This document shows positions 1-15,100 of a stretch of DNA of 64,000 nt, piece by piece. The notes beneath the pieces are model-generated. The model did not search any database and was not told where the DNA came from. It was given only the letters and a program-made list of their open reading frames with translations. This DNA comes from Clostridia bacterium (GTDB lineage Bacteria; Bacillota; Clostridia; Acetivibrionales; DSM-2933): positions 124,001-188,000 of the forward strand of contig JAOAEJ010000013.1 of NCBI GenBank assembly GCA_026416815.1, read 5' to 3'. The position numbers and the translations under genes are program-made. The stretch's first letter is position 1. The number at the start of each line of letters is the position of its first letter.

Positions 1-114
1 TTAAGCAATATTTTTTCGATGGAGCTAAGTAAGACAATAATCTTTGATTATCCAAGTGTAAATGATATGGCAGCATATATCCGAAGTTTGTTGAAAGAGA
101 AAAGTATTGGTTAA
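1..114 (+). CDS. C-terminal end of an upstream PKS/NRPS-type protein (ACP tail), partial
   Basis: An open frame enters from the left edge and stops at TAA 112-114, giving the last 37 residues of a protein. The visible residues contain the segment IIFDYPSVNDMAAYIRSLL. This matches the usual end of an acyl carrier protein, where helix III/IV carries an F-D/E-Y/H-P-T/S motif followed by a short L/I-rich helix. The Ser that would carry phosphopantetheine lies outside the window. The next gene starts 47 bp downstream on the same strand, so this is probably the preceding assembly-line protein of the same operon, and its ACP would hand its chain to KS1 of the next protein. The frame and domain type are seen; the partnership is inferred. 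Confidence 0.75.
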   Translation, partial: LSNIFSMELSKTIIFDYPSVNDMAAYIRSLLKEKSIG

Positions 115-161
115 TAACGTAAATTGGGGTTTGAGATTATTAGACGTTATGGAGGTTGAAT

Positions 162-3100
162 ATGGGCAGTAATAAATTTCAAAGAAGTATGCAGTTTTCA
201 GAATACGATGAAAGTGTCAACCGTTACGATGAATTTATCGAGGCAGAGGATATATTTATAAAGGATAAAAGCAGCCAGTTATCGGATGATGGAGAGATAA
301 AAGAAGAAAGCACAGATAAATATGCTGCAAAGGAAGACAAGAAGCCTACAGGATGGAAAGATATTGCTATAATTGGGGTTTCAGGACGTTTTCCGGGAGC
401 AAACAATGTAAAAGAATTCTGGAGTAACCTGGCGGTAGGGGTTAGCTCGATAAAGCCGGTACCTATTGAACGGTGGGATATATCGGAATTTTATGATGCA
501 GATGTTATGAATAAAGAAAAGACATATTTGAATATGGGCGGGTTTATTGACAATTCCGATAAGTTTGATTCTTTATTTTTTAATATATCGGGTAAGGAAG
601 CAGAGCTGTCCGACCCCCAGCAAAGGCTTTTTCTTGAGGAAAGCTGGCATGCTTTGGAAGATGCCGGATATACGGGAGAAGTACTATCTGAGGCAAAGTG
701 CGGCGTATTCGTTGGTGTTAAGGAAGGGGACTATCAGATATGTTTGAGCGAAGTGGGTGCAGCTCATGAAGCTCAGGCCTTTTGGGGTAATGATACTTCC
801 ATTGTTCCCGCACGGCTTTCATATTTTTTAAATCTACGGGGACCCAGTATAGCAGTGAATACAGCATGTTCTTCTTCTCTTACTGCCATACATATGGCAT
901 GTGAAAGTATTTGCATAGGTAAATGTGATATGGCGGTTGCAGGTGGAGTGTTTGTTTCCCATACTCCCGGAGGATATATTATTGCAAGCAATGCCAGTAT
1001 GCTGTCCCATGACGGTAAATGCAAAGCCTTTGATGACAGGGCAGATGGGTTTGTCCCCGGTGAAGCTGTGGGAGCTATCGTATTAAAGCCCCTGGATAAG
1101 GCATTGGCGGACGGAGATTACATATATGCGGTTATAAAAGGGTCCGGAATCAATCAGGATGGGCGTACAAACGGAATAACCGCTCCCAGCCGCCGGGCAC
1201 AGTCTGAATTGGAACAAGAGGTATATGAAAAGGCCGGCGTTAGCCCTGAGACAATCGGTTATGTGGAAACTCACGGTACAGGCACAAAACTAGGAGACCC
1301 TATTGAGTTTGAAGCCTTGACTGACAGCTTTAAAAAATATACTGCAAAAACAGAATTCTGTGCTATTGGTTCGGTAAAGACAAATATCGGACATGCAGCC
1401 GCAGCAGCTGGAGTTGCCAGTATGATAAAGGTTATAATGGCTCTCGGCAATAAAAAGATACCGCCTTCTTTAAACTTTGAAAAGCCTAACACATTTATAA
1501 AATTTGATGGAAGCCCCTTTTTCGTAAACACAGGTCTCATTGACTGGAATCATCAGGAGGGCCAGCCACGCCGTGCAGCGGTAAGTTCCTTTGGATTCAG
1601 CGGTACAAACGTACATATATTATTGGAAGAGTTCAAAATGGATGACCATATTGGTGAGGAAATATCGCTGCCTTGCTATTGTATTCCTTTATCCGCCAAG
1701 ACCAGGGAGGCACTACAGAAGAAAGCTATAGACCTCATAAAATGGCTTGAGGAAGAAGGGGAAAAGTATCCCATGTGCAGGATTGCGTATATGCTTCAGG
1801 CGGGGCGCGAGCATTACTCCTATCGCATAGCGTTTATGGCTGAAGACGGTAATTCTTTATTACAACAGCTCAAGGGATTTGATGTCGGTGCAATAAATGA
1901 ATGTGCTGTAGAAAATGCTGTCGGTGAAGCCGATACACCTACAAGCGTATATACCCCTGATATCAGACAGGGTATGAAAGCTGAGGATTATAAAAAAGAG
2001 ATATTTAATGTAATTATGAGGTATTCAGAGGGTGAAAATGTAAATTGGGATATACTATATTACGGTAGTACCCCTCTAAAAGTTCCCATGCCGTTATACC
2101 CGTTTGCACGTCAGACTTTCTGGGTGCCGGGAACTATCCTGCCGGAGCGTAAATCCGTAAATGCTCTTCACCCTCTTATAGATAGCGTACTACCCAGATT
2201 ACTCGACCATGAAGTTGTATACAGTAAAATGCTAAGCCATAAAGATACTATAGTTAGCCATCACCAAGTTAAATCTAGGCTTTTACTTCCGGGTGTAGCG
2301 TATCTGGAAATGGCCAATGCAGCAGCAAAACTACTGGATAAAGATATGAATATCCAATTGAAGAGAGTTGTGTGGCTGACACCTGTGGTCGTAGAAAAAA
2401 ATCTGGACAAGCAATTAAATATTTCTTTAAGGAAAAAGGATAACTATTATGAATTTGAAGTGACGGGGGGCAACGGGGAGGTTTTACATTCAAAAGGGGA
2501 AGTGCATCCTGTTGTGACCGATTCTATACAACAGTATGTTCCGGTAGAAGAAATAAAAGCTAATTTGGATACGGAAATTGATAAGGATGAATTATACAAC
2601 AGGTTCCAGCGGCTGGGGCTGGATTATGGCGAATACCTAAAAAGTGTCAGCCATATCTGGTCAAACGGGCGGGAAGTACTGGCTGCGCTGGAGCTGACCC
2701 AAAGTTTTGTTGAAGAACTAAATGAATATACATATCATCCGGCAATTATGGATGGTTCCATACAGGCTGTAATTGGCCTGGTAAAGGGCGATGAAATGGA
2801 TGCAAGCGGTCCCAGACTTCCGTTCTCGGTTGACAACGTAACACTATTAAACCCGTTAAAATCTACCGGCTATGTTTATATCAAGCCTGTAGATGAAGAA
2901 CACTTCAATCTGGTAATACTTGATGCTTCAGGGCTTGTTTGTGTTAAAATGGAAAACCTTACATTAAGGCGATATAAGAATCGGGATGAAGCATATCTTT
3001 TTAAGCCCGAGTGGGTTGAAGAGTCGCTTCCAAGTACGTACAGTCCTTCTATGGAATGCAAAAAGGTTGTAATCGTATACTCTAGGGATGGGGCGAAACT

Positions 3101-6100
3101 AAAAGAGCTTATTCAAACACAACATGCAGAGGCGGAGGTATATGAAATACTGTTGGATGATGGTAAGGGCGCGTTATCCCCTACATGCCGTGAAATCTCT
3201 TACTGTGTACAGGATAGTTTTCATAACTGCGAGGAATTTTTCAGAGGTACCGATACGATTTATTTTCTAGGAGGAATTCAATCTCGTATTCCGGAGATTG
3301 ATGACATAGAGTTTTTAAAGCAAAGCCAGGAAGTAGGCGTTTTGAGCCTCTATCGCTTGGTAAAAGCTTTAAATATGTGGGGGGCACGGAATGAATCGCT
3401 GAAATTCAAGATTGTTACAAATAATGCCTTCGGATTGTACCAATCTGATATGTGTAATCCTTACGCAGGAAGCATACAAGGTTTTGCACTGTCCATGGCC
3501 AAAGAATATTCACACTGGGAAGTAAGCTGCCTGGATATTGACATCAGTGAGCTTGACCATCCTGCATTTCCTGAATTGAGGGACGGGTGGATAAGACAGG
3601 TTATTAACGAACCCGGTTACGAGTCCGGCAAAAATGTATTGCTAAGAAAGCGCAAAAGATATGTGCGCTGCTTTGCACCAGTTGAATTGCCCGAGGCTGA
3701 AACTCTTCCGTTTAGAAATAATGGTGTCTATCTGATTTTAGGGGGCGCTGGAGGTATAGGCCTCGAACTGGCATTATACCTAGCTGAAACTGTAAAGGCC
3801 AGGTTGATTTTAATAGGCCGGAGTGCCTTGAAACCTGAACAAGAGTCAAAGATTAACCGTATAAGGTCTTTTGGCGGTGAGGCGGTGTATTTACAGGCTG
3901 ATGGTACTGATTATGACAGTATGCTGCGTGTTGTTGCCACGGCAAAGGAAAAGTTCGGACATATAAATGGGGCTTTTCACTCAGCTATCGTATTGAAAGA
4001 TAAAACCCTTGCCAATATGGATGAAGATACCTTCAGAGCGGCCCTTGCTCCAAAGGTTGACGCAAGTGTAGTACTGTATAAGGTGCTTCAAAATGAGCAT
4101 ATGGACTTTCTGGTATACTTCTCTTCAATCCAGTCCTTTACAGGAAACGCAGGACAGGCCAATTATGCAGCGGGTTGTACTTTCAAAGATGCATATGCCG
4201 ATGTACTTGGCAAGAAAGCTCCTTTTAAGGTGAGGACCATTAACTGGGGCTATTGGGGTACAGTTGGGATAGTATCTTCAGAGCAGCATTATAAGCGCTT
4301 TACATCGCAAGGCGCTATTTCCATCACACCACAGGAGGGATTTAATGCCCTTTCACGCATAATATCTGCGCCTGTAGGCCAAATAATGCCCTTTAAGGCA
4401 AGAAAAGATATTCTTGATTTGATGGGAGTAAATTGGAATAACAAAATAGAATTCCAGAAGTTAAAAACACATTCTTGCATTGGGACAGTTCTTGGGAAGC
4501 TGGCAATTAATGATACTAATGCTTCCGGTACCGGCATGGAAGAGGCTTTTAAGGAATTAGAGGGATATGGCCGCTCATTGTTGCTGGGTTATTTTAGAAA
4601 TTCAGGATTTTTGCTACACGTGAATGAACAGTATTCTATTTCACAAATGAGAGAGGGAATGGGCATTATCCCCGAGTATTACCGCTTATTTAATGCCTTG
4701 ATAGAAATTTTGAAGGATGCCGGGTGGATAAGAGTGGATGGACAGACTATAACTACTTTATATCCACTTGAAAACGTACCCATAGCGAATCAGGCTGAAA
4801 AAGACAGGCTGTCCGCGCTGTATCCCGATATGGAGGCGCATCTGAATTTATTATGGGTTTGTATAAACGCATTTGGCGATGTATTGTCGGGGAAAGTGAA
4901 TCACATGGAAATTATGTTCCCGGCAGGTTCAACAGCTCTGGTAGAAAAAATATATAAAGGCGATCAAATGTCTGATTACTTCAACAGCCTTACCGCCAAA
5001 ATGATAAAAAGCTGCGTGGAAGAGCATTATAAAAACGATCCGAAGGCTGAGGTAAAGATTGTTGAGGTAGGAGCAGGCACAGGAGGTACGTCGGCATTTG
5101 TATTGAAGGCGCTGAATGAGGTAAAGGACAAAGTCAAAATACAATATTTTTATACGGATATATCTAATGGATTTACCAGATATGCAGAAAAGTCTTTCGG
5201 ACTCCAGTATCCGTTTATAGAATTTAAATTGCTGAATATTGAGGAAGACCCTACTTCTCAGGGTTTTATGGCAGGGAGCATTGATATTGCGTTTGCAAGC
5301 AATGTCTTACATGCTACAAAGAGTATTCCTAATACTTTAAACCAGATAAAGAAACTTCTGAAGGTTAATGGCCTTCTTATTATAAATGAGGCAACGCAAA
5401 AGCAGGATTTCGGTACACTGACATTCGGGTTAACCGGTGGATGGTGGCTTTTTGACGATGAACAAAACAGGATTTCAAACTCACCCCTGCTTAACCCTAG
5501 GGGATGGATAAATATTTTGAAAAATCAGGGTTTTGATAAGACTCACACATTTGGGGTGCCCGGTATGGAGTCGAAATTATCATACCAGAGCATTATTGTG
5601 GCAGAGAGTAATGGGGAAATCCGTACTTTACCGGTATCGCACAAGGTTGAGTATGTCGACGGCAAAGATGTTTTGCCTAAGTTTGAGCCAATTACTCTGA
5701 AAAAGTCTTCTCCTGAGGTTGGAGTAACTTCGGTAAAGGTATCGGGAGAATCCTTGTTTGAACGCACTATAGATTATTTGAAAGCCGTATTTGCAGAAGT
5801 TCTTCGTGTTAAGAAAGGTGATATTGAGACAAACGCTACATTTGAACGCTATGGAATAGATTCCCTTATAGTAATGGAAATTACAAAGCGCTTGGAAAAA
5901 GACTTCAAAAAGCTGTCAGCCACTCTTCTTTTTGAAAACCCTACAATCGATAAGCTTGCAGACTATTTCCTAAAAGAGAAGCATGATGTGATTGCAGAAT
6001 TGTTTGGAAGGGAAGTATCCTCAGCAACAACCGGAAATATGAATGTGTTTAATACTGACAGCCTCTTTTCTGCAAAGAAAGCTGAAGAGGTACAAACAAC

Positions 6101-9100
6101 CTCACAGGCCTCCGACGTATTCCGTAAGGCTGATGTTAGGCAGAATGATGATATTGCGATAATCGGAATCAGCGGTAGATATCCGCTTGCAGACTCGCTA
6201 GAAGAATTTTGGCAAAATCTAAAGCAGGGTAGGAATTGCATAACCGAAATTCCAAGAGAACGATGGAACTGTGATGAATACTTCCAGCCTGGTTCATCGG
6301 AACCGGGAAAATCATACTCTAAATGGGGAGGATTTATCAAAGACCACGATAAATTTGATACTTTCTTTTTTAACATATCACCAATAGAGGCTGAAGCTAT
6401 GGACCCCCAAGAAAGAATTTTCCTTGAAACCGCATGGGCGGCTATGGAAGATGCAGGATACTCAAGGCATAACCTTGATAGTATGGACAGCCAGGTAGGT
6501 GTTTTTGTAGGTGTAATGAACGGAAATTATGAATCCTTTGGCGGTGAAGAATGGGGTAAGGATAATTTTACCGGGGCACATTCGGCTTACTGGTCTGTGG
6601 CCAACAGGGTATCCTATTTCTTTAACCTGCAGGGGCCAAGTATGGCTATCGATACGGCCTGTTCATCATCACTGACTGCAATTCACCTTGCATGTGAAAG
6701 TATCAAACGTGGCGAATGTAAAGCCGCTATTGCGGGTGGAGTAAATCTTATACTTCATCCTATGCACTACGCACGTCTGACAGGAATGAAAATGCTTTCT
6801 AAAGGGGGAGAATGTAAATCCTTCGGTGACGGAGCAGATGGATTTGTGGACGGTGAAGGTGTAGGAGCCGTTTTACTCAAGCCTTTGGACAAAGCGAGAG
6901 AAGACGGGGACAATATATATGCAGTTATTAAAGGTTCGTTCATAAATTCAGGCGGAAAGACCAGCGGTTATACCGTGCCCAGTCCTAATGCACAGAGCAG
7001 GCTTATTGAGGAGGCACTAAAGAGATCAGGCGTAGAACCGATTAGCATAAGCTATGTTGAGGCTCATGGGACGGGGACAGCCCTGGGCGATCCCATTGAG
7101 ATTACCGGCCTTAAAAAAGCCTTCCATGCATGCACAAATAATCCTGAAGCGGCTCAACTGCTAAATACTCAGTATTGTGCAATAGGTTCGGTAAAATCCA
7201 ATATAGGGCATCTGGAATCTGCCTCGGGAATTGCCGGTCTGACTAAGCTTGTACTTATGTTTAAATACAAGAAGCTTACTGCTTCTATAAATTCAGAGGT
7301 TTTAAACCCAAAAATTGATTTTAAGGATTCACCTTTTTACGTAATACATAAACCGATCGAATGGCAAAGACCTAAACATATCATAGAATCCGTATCCTAT
7401 GAATATCCTCGTCGTGCCGGGCTTAGTTCCTTTGGAGCAGGAGGAGCAAATGCACATGTGATTTTGGAGGAGTATGAAGATCTTCGCTCGAGAGCCGAGA
7501 ACAACGAGGAGCAGATAATTGTATTATCCGCAAGAAATCAAAGCCGCCTGCATGAATATGTGATAAGGCTAAAAGAATATGTAGACAGCCTTTTAAAGAA
7601 TGAAGCTACTTGCTGCTCTACTGAAGATGGCGTTAATTCACAGATTCAAGAGGAGCTATTGAAAGCTGCTGCAGCAATTTTAGAGGTGCCGGGAGAAACT
7701 ATAGATCCCTACGAAGAATGGGAGACTCTCGGACTCAACAATTTCACAATCAATGAGCTGGTTGAACAAATAAGCAGGATGTATTCAATATCTCTCAAAC
7801 CAAGACTGATTTTCCAATTGCAAAATATCAACCGGCTGGCAGATTTCATATCCGGGAAACTTAAAGCTCAACCGGGGGACTCAGGGGATAAAGCTGTATA
7901 TACCTGTTCGGGGGATATAACTTTGGCAGACATCGCCTTTACGCTCCAGACAGGAAGGGAGCCAATGGTGGAAAGATTGGCGCTTGTTACAGCAGACTTG
8001 GGCGAATTGAGCCAAAAGCTGGGGGAACATATACAGGGTAAATCGGATATTGAAGGTTTGTTCCAAAGCAATATCAAGTCGAAAAATGAAAGTCTGGACA
8101 CTGTTTTTAGTGAAAAGGAAGGTATGGACCTGACTCTTTCGCTATTGCAGGCGCGGAAACTTAAAGCTTTGGCAAAGCTTTGGACTGCAGGAATTAATAT
8201 TGAGTGGCACAGGTTGTATAGCAATATTCCTGCCAGAAGGATATCTATTCCTACCTATCCTTTCGCCCGTGAGCGTTACTGGATAAAGCAAAAGGGAGGT
8301 ATGACCAAAACAGTTGAAAGCCGACTCCACAATCTGATTGACCGTGTCGTACCCATGCTGGCAGACAAAAGTATAACATTTGAAAAAACATTTTATCCAT
8401 GGGATTCTATTGTAGAACACCATCAGGTCAATAATCAGAAGATACTTCCAGGCGTAGGGTATGTGGCTATGGCTAATGCAGCAATAAAACAGCTGTTTCC
8501 TGATTCAGACAACTGTGTAAGCAGGGTTGTATGGCTTACTCCTGTAGTAGTGCATGAAGAACCTAAAGCTGTACATCTTACTATTTTCAAACGTGGAGAG
8601 CAGCTTGAATACGAGGTGACTTCACAGACAGAAGGAAAGAAAACAATACATTCAAAAGGAGTCTACCAAAAAAGCCTCGCGGATAATTACGGCCAATACT
8701 TGAATTTGGATGAAATTAAAGCACGTTGCACCATAGATAGCTCAAGCGAGGAGCTTTACAGTACCTATTCGGAGATGGGTATACAATACGGAGAACATTA
8801 TAGAACGGTAAAACAGATTTGGGGGAACAGTGATGAAGCCCTAAGCCTTTTGGAACTTCAAGCTGCTATGCCCGAAGTAGGCGAAAACAATTATATTGAT
8901 ACGGGACTTCTGGACGGAGCGCTTCAGACCATACTTGCGTTGATGGCCTTTAAGGGTAATGATGACGAAACCCTTAGAATTCCGTTTTCTGTGGACAAGG
9001 TTGAGTTCCTGGGACCTGTAAAGAAGACAATGTATGCCTATGTGAAGGCGGCAGGTCTTGAAAGCTTTAATCTGGTCCTTACTGATGAAAAGGGATTAGC

Positions 9101-12100
9101 ATGTGTACGGTTTACTGAATTATCATCGAGGGTATTAAGCACTCCTCAAACGGATATAAGTTATGCTTTTAAATGGGTTCCATATCCTTTAGATCAAGGC
9201 AAGGTTTACACAACCGGAGACAGGAGTGTGATTATTATCCACTCGGCTAGCGAAAATTCCCAAAAGCTTAAAACAGTTTTGATGGAAGCACATAAGGGAG
9301 ATAAAGTAAGTTGCCTGTGTCTGGATGAAAACTTTGACGGTATGGCGGACTTTATAAATAGATGTAGTGCAATAGATTTAGTATATTTTATTACCGGTGT
9401 CACAGATTATGCGGAAGGTTGGGATAATAGAGATTATCTGGAGTATTCGCAGCAATATGGGGTAGTAGCTCTGTTTAGGCTGATTAAGCTGCTTGCTTCA
9501 CATTCAGCGGCTGCTTCAAAGCTTGCTTTGAAGGTTGTGACAAGCAATACGCAACAGGTATTGCCCGGTGAGGCAATATATCCTCTATTCGCAGGATTGA
9601 CCGGTATGACCAAATCAGCAGTTAAAGAATATCCAAACTGGGATGTAAGCTGTGTGGATATTTCTTCCGGCTGTCCGAACGAGGCTTTTGAGCTTGTCAA
9701 CGAGCCTGCTCACAAAAATGGCGAAGATATAGCATTACGTAACGGACGCCGCTATTTGCGTATAATTGAGCCTGTGAAAATGAAAGTTTCCAACCATGCA
9801 AACTTCCGAAAAGGCGGGGTATACATGATAATAGGGGGAGCCGGAGGAATAGGCATGACCCTTGCAGGATACCTGGTAGAGAAGTATAAAGCGCATATTG
9901 TACTTGTAGGAAGGCGTGAGTTGACCGATGTACAGCAGGATAAAATTTCTTCAGTTAAAGCTAAAGGGGGAAATGTGCTGTACATAAAGGCAGACATTAC
10001 AAACCTCGACAGCATGAAGGAAGCAGTAAGAAGTGTAAAAAAAGAACTGGGAGCTATAAATGGAGTATTCCACTCGGCAATAGTATTAAAGGACAGTACG
10101 ATAAATACTATGGATGAAAATACTTTAAGGGAAGTTATGGCACCGAAAGTGAAGGGGAGTTTTGTACTCCATAAGGCATTAGAGGGTGAAAAACTTGACT
10201 TTATTGTATTCTTTTCTTCGGCGCAATCCTTCATGGGAAATGCAGGACAAAGTAATTATGCGGCTGCATGTACATTTAAAGATGCTTATGCCCACTATAT
10301 GGGGTGTGTAAGTAATTATCCCGTAAAAATAATAAACTGGGGCTATTGGGGAAGCGTTGGCGTAGTTGCCTCGGAGGATTACCGTAGAAGGCTGGCTGAA
10401 AAGGGCTTTCTGTCAATTGAGCCTGCAGAGGGATTGGAGGCATTGGAAACATTCCTTGAAAATCCATTGGATCAGGTTATTGTGTTAAAGGCAGACGCTT
10501 CATTAAAGAAGGCTATGCAAATAGACATGAGCAATTCGAGAATTTTCTATAAAGAAACATATAAATCTCTGTTTAATGAAATAAACCGAATTCAGGTTCC
10601 ACAGATAAGGGAGCCTGAAGTTGTTGAAAAACTTAAGGCTTCCATTGAAGAACTGAGGAGGCTGACTCAATGGCTCCTGGTTGAGAGCTTGCACAAAGCA
10701 GATATTATACATGACCGCAAGGCAGTGTACACTTTAGCCGAATTAAAAGAACGGCTTAGAATTGTCCCCAAATATGACCGCTTATTTGGCGCATTACTTG
10801 ATATTCTTGAAAGAGGCGGCTTCAGCAGAATTAAAAATAATGAAATTGAGTTTGTTGCAATAACAGAGCATGATAACCTTAGTGAAATATTGGCACGATT
10901 AGCTTTAAAGAAGGAAGAAATCATAACAAGATATCCTGCAGTTAAGGCACAGGTCAATTTATTATGGACATGCATGCAGAATTTCCACCAGATACTTTCA
11001 GGTGAAACTGAGGCAACAGAGATTATGTTCCCAGGCTCTTCAATGGAGCTGGTAGAAGGCATATACAAAGGCAATGAAATGGCCGATGAACTCAATAAGC
11101 TTGTGGCACAGGCAATCAGGTTATTTGTATCATCATGCAGTACGCACATTAAAGAAAAAAGACCGCTGACAATTCTGGAAATAGGAGCTGGAACAGGAGG
11201 TACAACAAAGCTTGTACTTGAAACCCTGAAGGAACTGGGCATAGAAGTCCGGTATATCTATACTGATATATCCCAGAGCTTTATACTTCACGGTAAGAAA
11301 ACCTTCGGCAGCTTGTATCCATTTGTTGATTTTAAGGTAGTGGACATAGAGAAAGATGTAATTGTACAAGGGCTGGAATATAACAGTATTGACCTTGTAA
11401 TAGCGGCAAACGTACTACATGCTACACAGAATCTGCGCTATACCCTGGGACAGGTAAAAACTCTTTTAAGGGCCAACGGTTGGCTGATACTTAACGAGGC
11501 GACACAGCTTCATGACCCGACAACCTTGACCTTTGGACTGCTTGACGGTTGGTGGTTGTATAAGGATGAAGGCTTGCGTATACCACACTCTCCTTTGCTG
11601 TCTGCGAATATGTGGGAGACTTTATTAAAAGAAGAAGGGTTTAGACAAACCCGGTCGATATTGGATGAAGGTGCACAGAATATAGTTATAGCTGAAAGCA
11701 ACGGCGAGGTTCTTATAAAAGAGAAAGTACCTTCAGCGCAGACGGATAGTCCTTCCAGACAGGTGAATAAGAAGATTGAAGAGACTATACAGCGGGCTAG
11801 TGATGTCAAGACCAAAAGTATAAAGGAAAGGATTTTAGATATTACTGCAAGAGCGCTTCAGGCAGAGATTCAGCATCTTAATGAAGATAGCCCATTTACT
11901 GACTTTGGTGTTGATTCGATTTTAGCAGTTGAAATAGTAAATCAAATAAATAACGGACTTGGTATTTCATTAAGGGCTACCGACTTATTTAACTATTCTT
12001 CGATAGCAGCACTGAGCGGGTATGTTGAAGAGCACTGGGGAAGCACTCTGCTTAAATCGGAGCCTTTAGCTGAAGAAGCTATTGAATATACACCGGGTGA

Positions 12101-15100
12101 GAAAAAATCCTATGCTGAGTCAGCCTATGACTACGTTGCAATAAGTGCTCCGGCTGAAAGTACTGAGACTTATAATTCAGAAGTTGAATATGGGTACCAT
12201 TACACCCACGACACAAGCGGACATACAATGCCTTCTGGAGCTGAGGAGGAAGGTGGCCTTGATATTGCGGTAATAGGTATGGCTGGTGAATTCCCTGAGG
12301 CGGGTGATATATATCAATTCTGGGACAACCTTTGCCATGGAAGAAACTCGGTTAAAAAAGTACCGGCTTCAAGGTGGAATCTGGGTGATATGTTGGCGCA
12401 GGATAAAGAGATATATGCAGGACAATTATCGGATATTGATATGTTTGACCCGCTATTTTTCAATATCTCACCCCGTGAAGCAGAATGGATGGACCCACAA
12501 CAAAGAAGATTCCTGCAGACAGCATGGAACGCATTAGAGGATGCGGGGTATTCGGATAAGGAGTTAAACGGCAAAAAATGTGGGGTATTTGTAGGATGTG
12601 GGGTTGGGGATTATGTAAAAGAGATTACAGAAGGTGTGCCGGAAGCATATTCGTTTATCGGTAATTCCAATTCCATATTAGCGGCGCGCATATCATACCT
12701 TCTCAACCTAAAGGGCCCAAGCATAGCGATTGATACTGCTTGCTCATCAGCTTTGGTTGCTGTACATCTGGCGTGTGAAAGCCTGTTGAACGGAACCAGT
12801 GAGATTGCTCTTGCGGGAGGTGTTTCAATCCCTTCATCACCACAATTCCATTTGTTTGCAAGCTCAGCCGGCCTTTTGTCACCGACCGGTCAATGCCGTG
12901 CATTTGACAAGGATGCTGACGGATTTATTCCGGGAGAAGCTGTAGGGGCTGTCATACTTAAGCCTTTGAAGGCCGCAATAGCCGATGGTGACTATATCTA
13001 TGGGATAATCCGTGGAAGCGGTTTGAACCAGGATGGCAAGAGCAACGGAATTACGTCTCCAAACGGCGCCTCACAAACAGCACTGGAACGTGAGGTGTAT
13101 GATAAATACCGAATTGACCCCGAAACCATAACTTTTGTCGAAGCGCACGGCACAGGGACTAAGCTTGGTGACCCTATTGAAGTCCATTCGCTTACCGATG
13201 CCTTCCGCACATACACACAAAAAAAGAATTATTGCGCAATTGGGTCTGTAAAGACCAATATCGGACATACACTAACTGCTGCAGGGATTGCGGGACTTAT
13301 CAAACTGATATTATGCACTAAATATAAAAAGCTTGTTCCTTCACTGCATTATAAGCAAGAGAATCCTCATCTTAAGCTTGAGGATACGCCTTTTTATGTA
13401 AATACTGAATATAAGGACTGGATTAGAATGGATGAAAAACCAAGAAGAGCAGCTATAAGCTCATTTGGATTTAGCGGAACAAACGCACATATGGTACTGG
13501 AAGAGGCACCGGATACACGCAAAACTACTGTAAAACGCCCATATTATTCAATACCGCTTTCTGCAAAAACGCAAGAGGCATTAGAACAGAAAATCTCAGG
13601 CTTAGTAAACTGGCTAACCACTGAAGGAGACAAATTTGATCTTGGTGATATTGCCTATACACTTCATTTGGGCAGAAGCCACTTTGAAAAACGGGCGGTG
13701 TTTATCGTTTCTGACAAAGAACAGCTCATAGAGAAGCTGCGCAGAGGGTTGAGCGAGGCTATAGTTGTAAACAGTCAAGATAAAAAAACAGACTTTAATA
13801 TCCATGAATCGTTAAAACTTGCTCCGGTATTTTTGAAGGAGTTGGTTGAATTACTTTGTACAAACGATGAAGAATTTAAGCAAAAGTTATCTACTCTAGC
13901 AAAAATTTATGTTGGAAGTGGTGATGTTGATTGGGCAGTACTATACCCTAAAAAATCTTTCTACCGTGTTCCTCTTCCCGGATATCCATTCGCCAGAGAG
14001 TATTATTGGTTGGAGAAAACGGAAGGAATTTCAACCGCAGAAAGCAACAAACAATTATGCGGAGAAGAAAGTAGTGAGGAAGAACGAGTAAATGTCAAGT
14101 CAGAAGAAAATGAAGTTACTGTAAGAAAAACTCTTTTGGCTGATGAGTATATTCTAAAAGACCATAGAGCTTTAGGAAAACCTGTACTGCCTGGCGTGGG
14201 ATACCTTGAATTGATCCGTAATGGGTACTGTAGTCCAAAAGGAATGGGAGCTCTTACATTCAGGGATATTTACTGGATAAGTCCTATGATTGTAGAGGAG
14301 GATAAAAGAGAAATCGTGATGGCATTCAGGGGAGAGGAGTATGGCTGGGATTGCCGGGTGAAGAGTTTTAAAGATGGAAATGAATTGGTACACTTTAAGG
14401 CAAGTATTTCACAAAACCACGAAGTAGCACAACCAACGTATGTGAAGGTGGACCATATAGCAAAAAATGCCCAATTTGCAATGCCCAGAGAGGAAATATA
14501 TCCGTTCTTTGATGAGCTGGGTCTGAACTATGGACCGTATTTCCAATGCATTGACTATATATGGATCGGAAATGGTGAGGCGTTGGGAGCTTTAAGCACC
14601 CTTACTGTATGCCAACAAGATTTGGATAATTACATGCTGCACCCGGGGCTTATGGACAGTGCTTTACAGGTAATCGTCGGATTGGTAGCCGGAAGGAAAG
14701 AGGGCAACAGGGGACTTTTAATGCCGTTCTCGGTAGAGAAGGTAGAAGTATTCAGCCCGCTTAAATTACGCTGCTACTCCTATGTAAAAGAAGTAAGCGA
14801 CAATTGCTACAATGTCTCAATAATAGATGAAGAAAGTCGTTTGTGTATCCAAATGAACAATGTAATGCTGCGTAAAGCAAAGAGTACTCCCGACACAATG
14901 CTTTATACTCCTTTGTGGAAAAGGACAGCATTGGCATATTCCTCTGTAGGCTTTGAAAGCAATACCGATGCTCCGGTTTTAATAGTATATGCAGAGGGAA
15001 GCACAAATCTTAAGGAGCAGCTGGCCAGAACCTGTACCCAAACTCAAATACACGAACTGCTTTTAAGCCAGGATTCAGCCTCCGGGATTAAGCCGGGAGA

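Noticed and set aside
156..161. TTG at 156 as start of the large PKS
   Set aside because: It directly abuts the GGAGG binding site at 151-155, leaving no spacing. ATG 162 has 6 nt spacing.
10667..11242. 191-codon minus-strand open frame inside PKS module 2
   Set aside because: Antisense shadow of a strongly supported coding region, with no binding site or recognisable family. Other antisense frames in the PKS (for example 5963-6376 and 9752-10234) fail for the same reasons.
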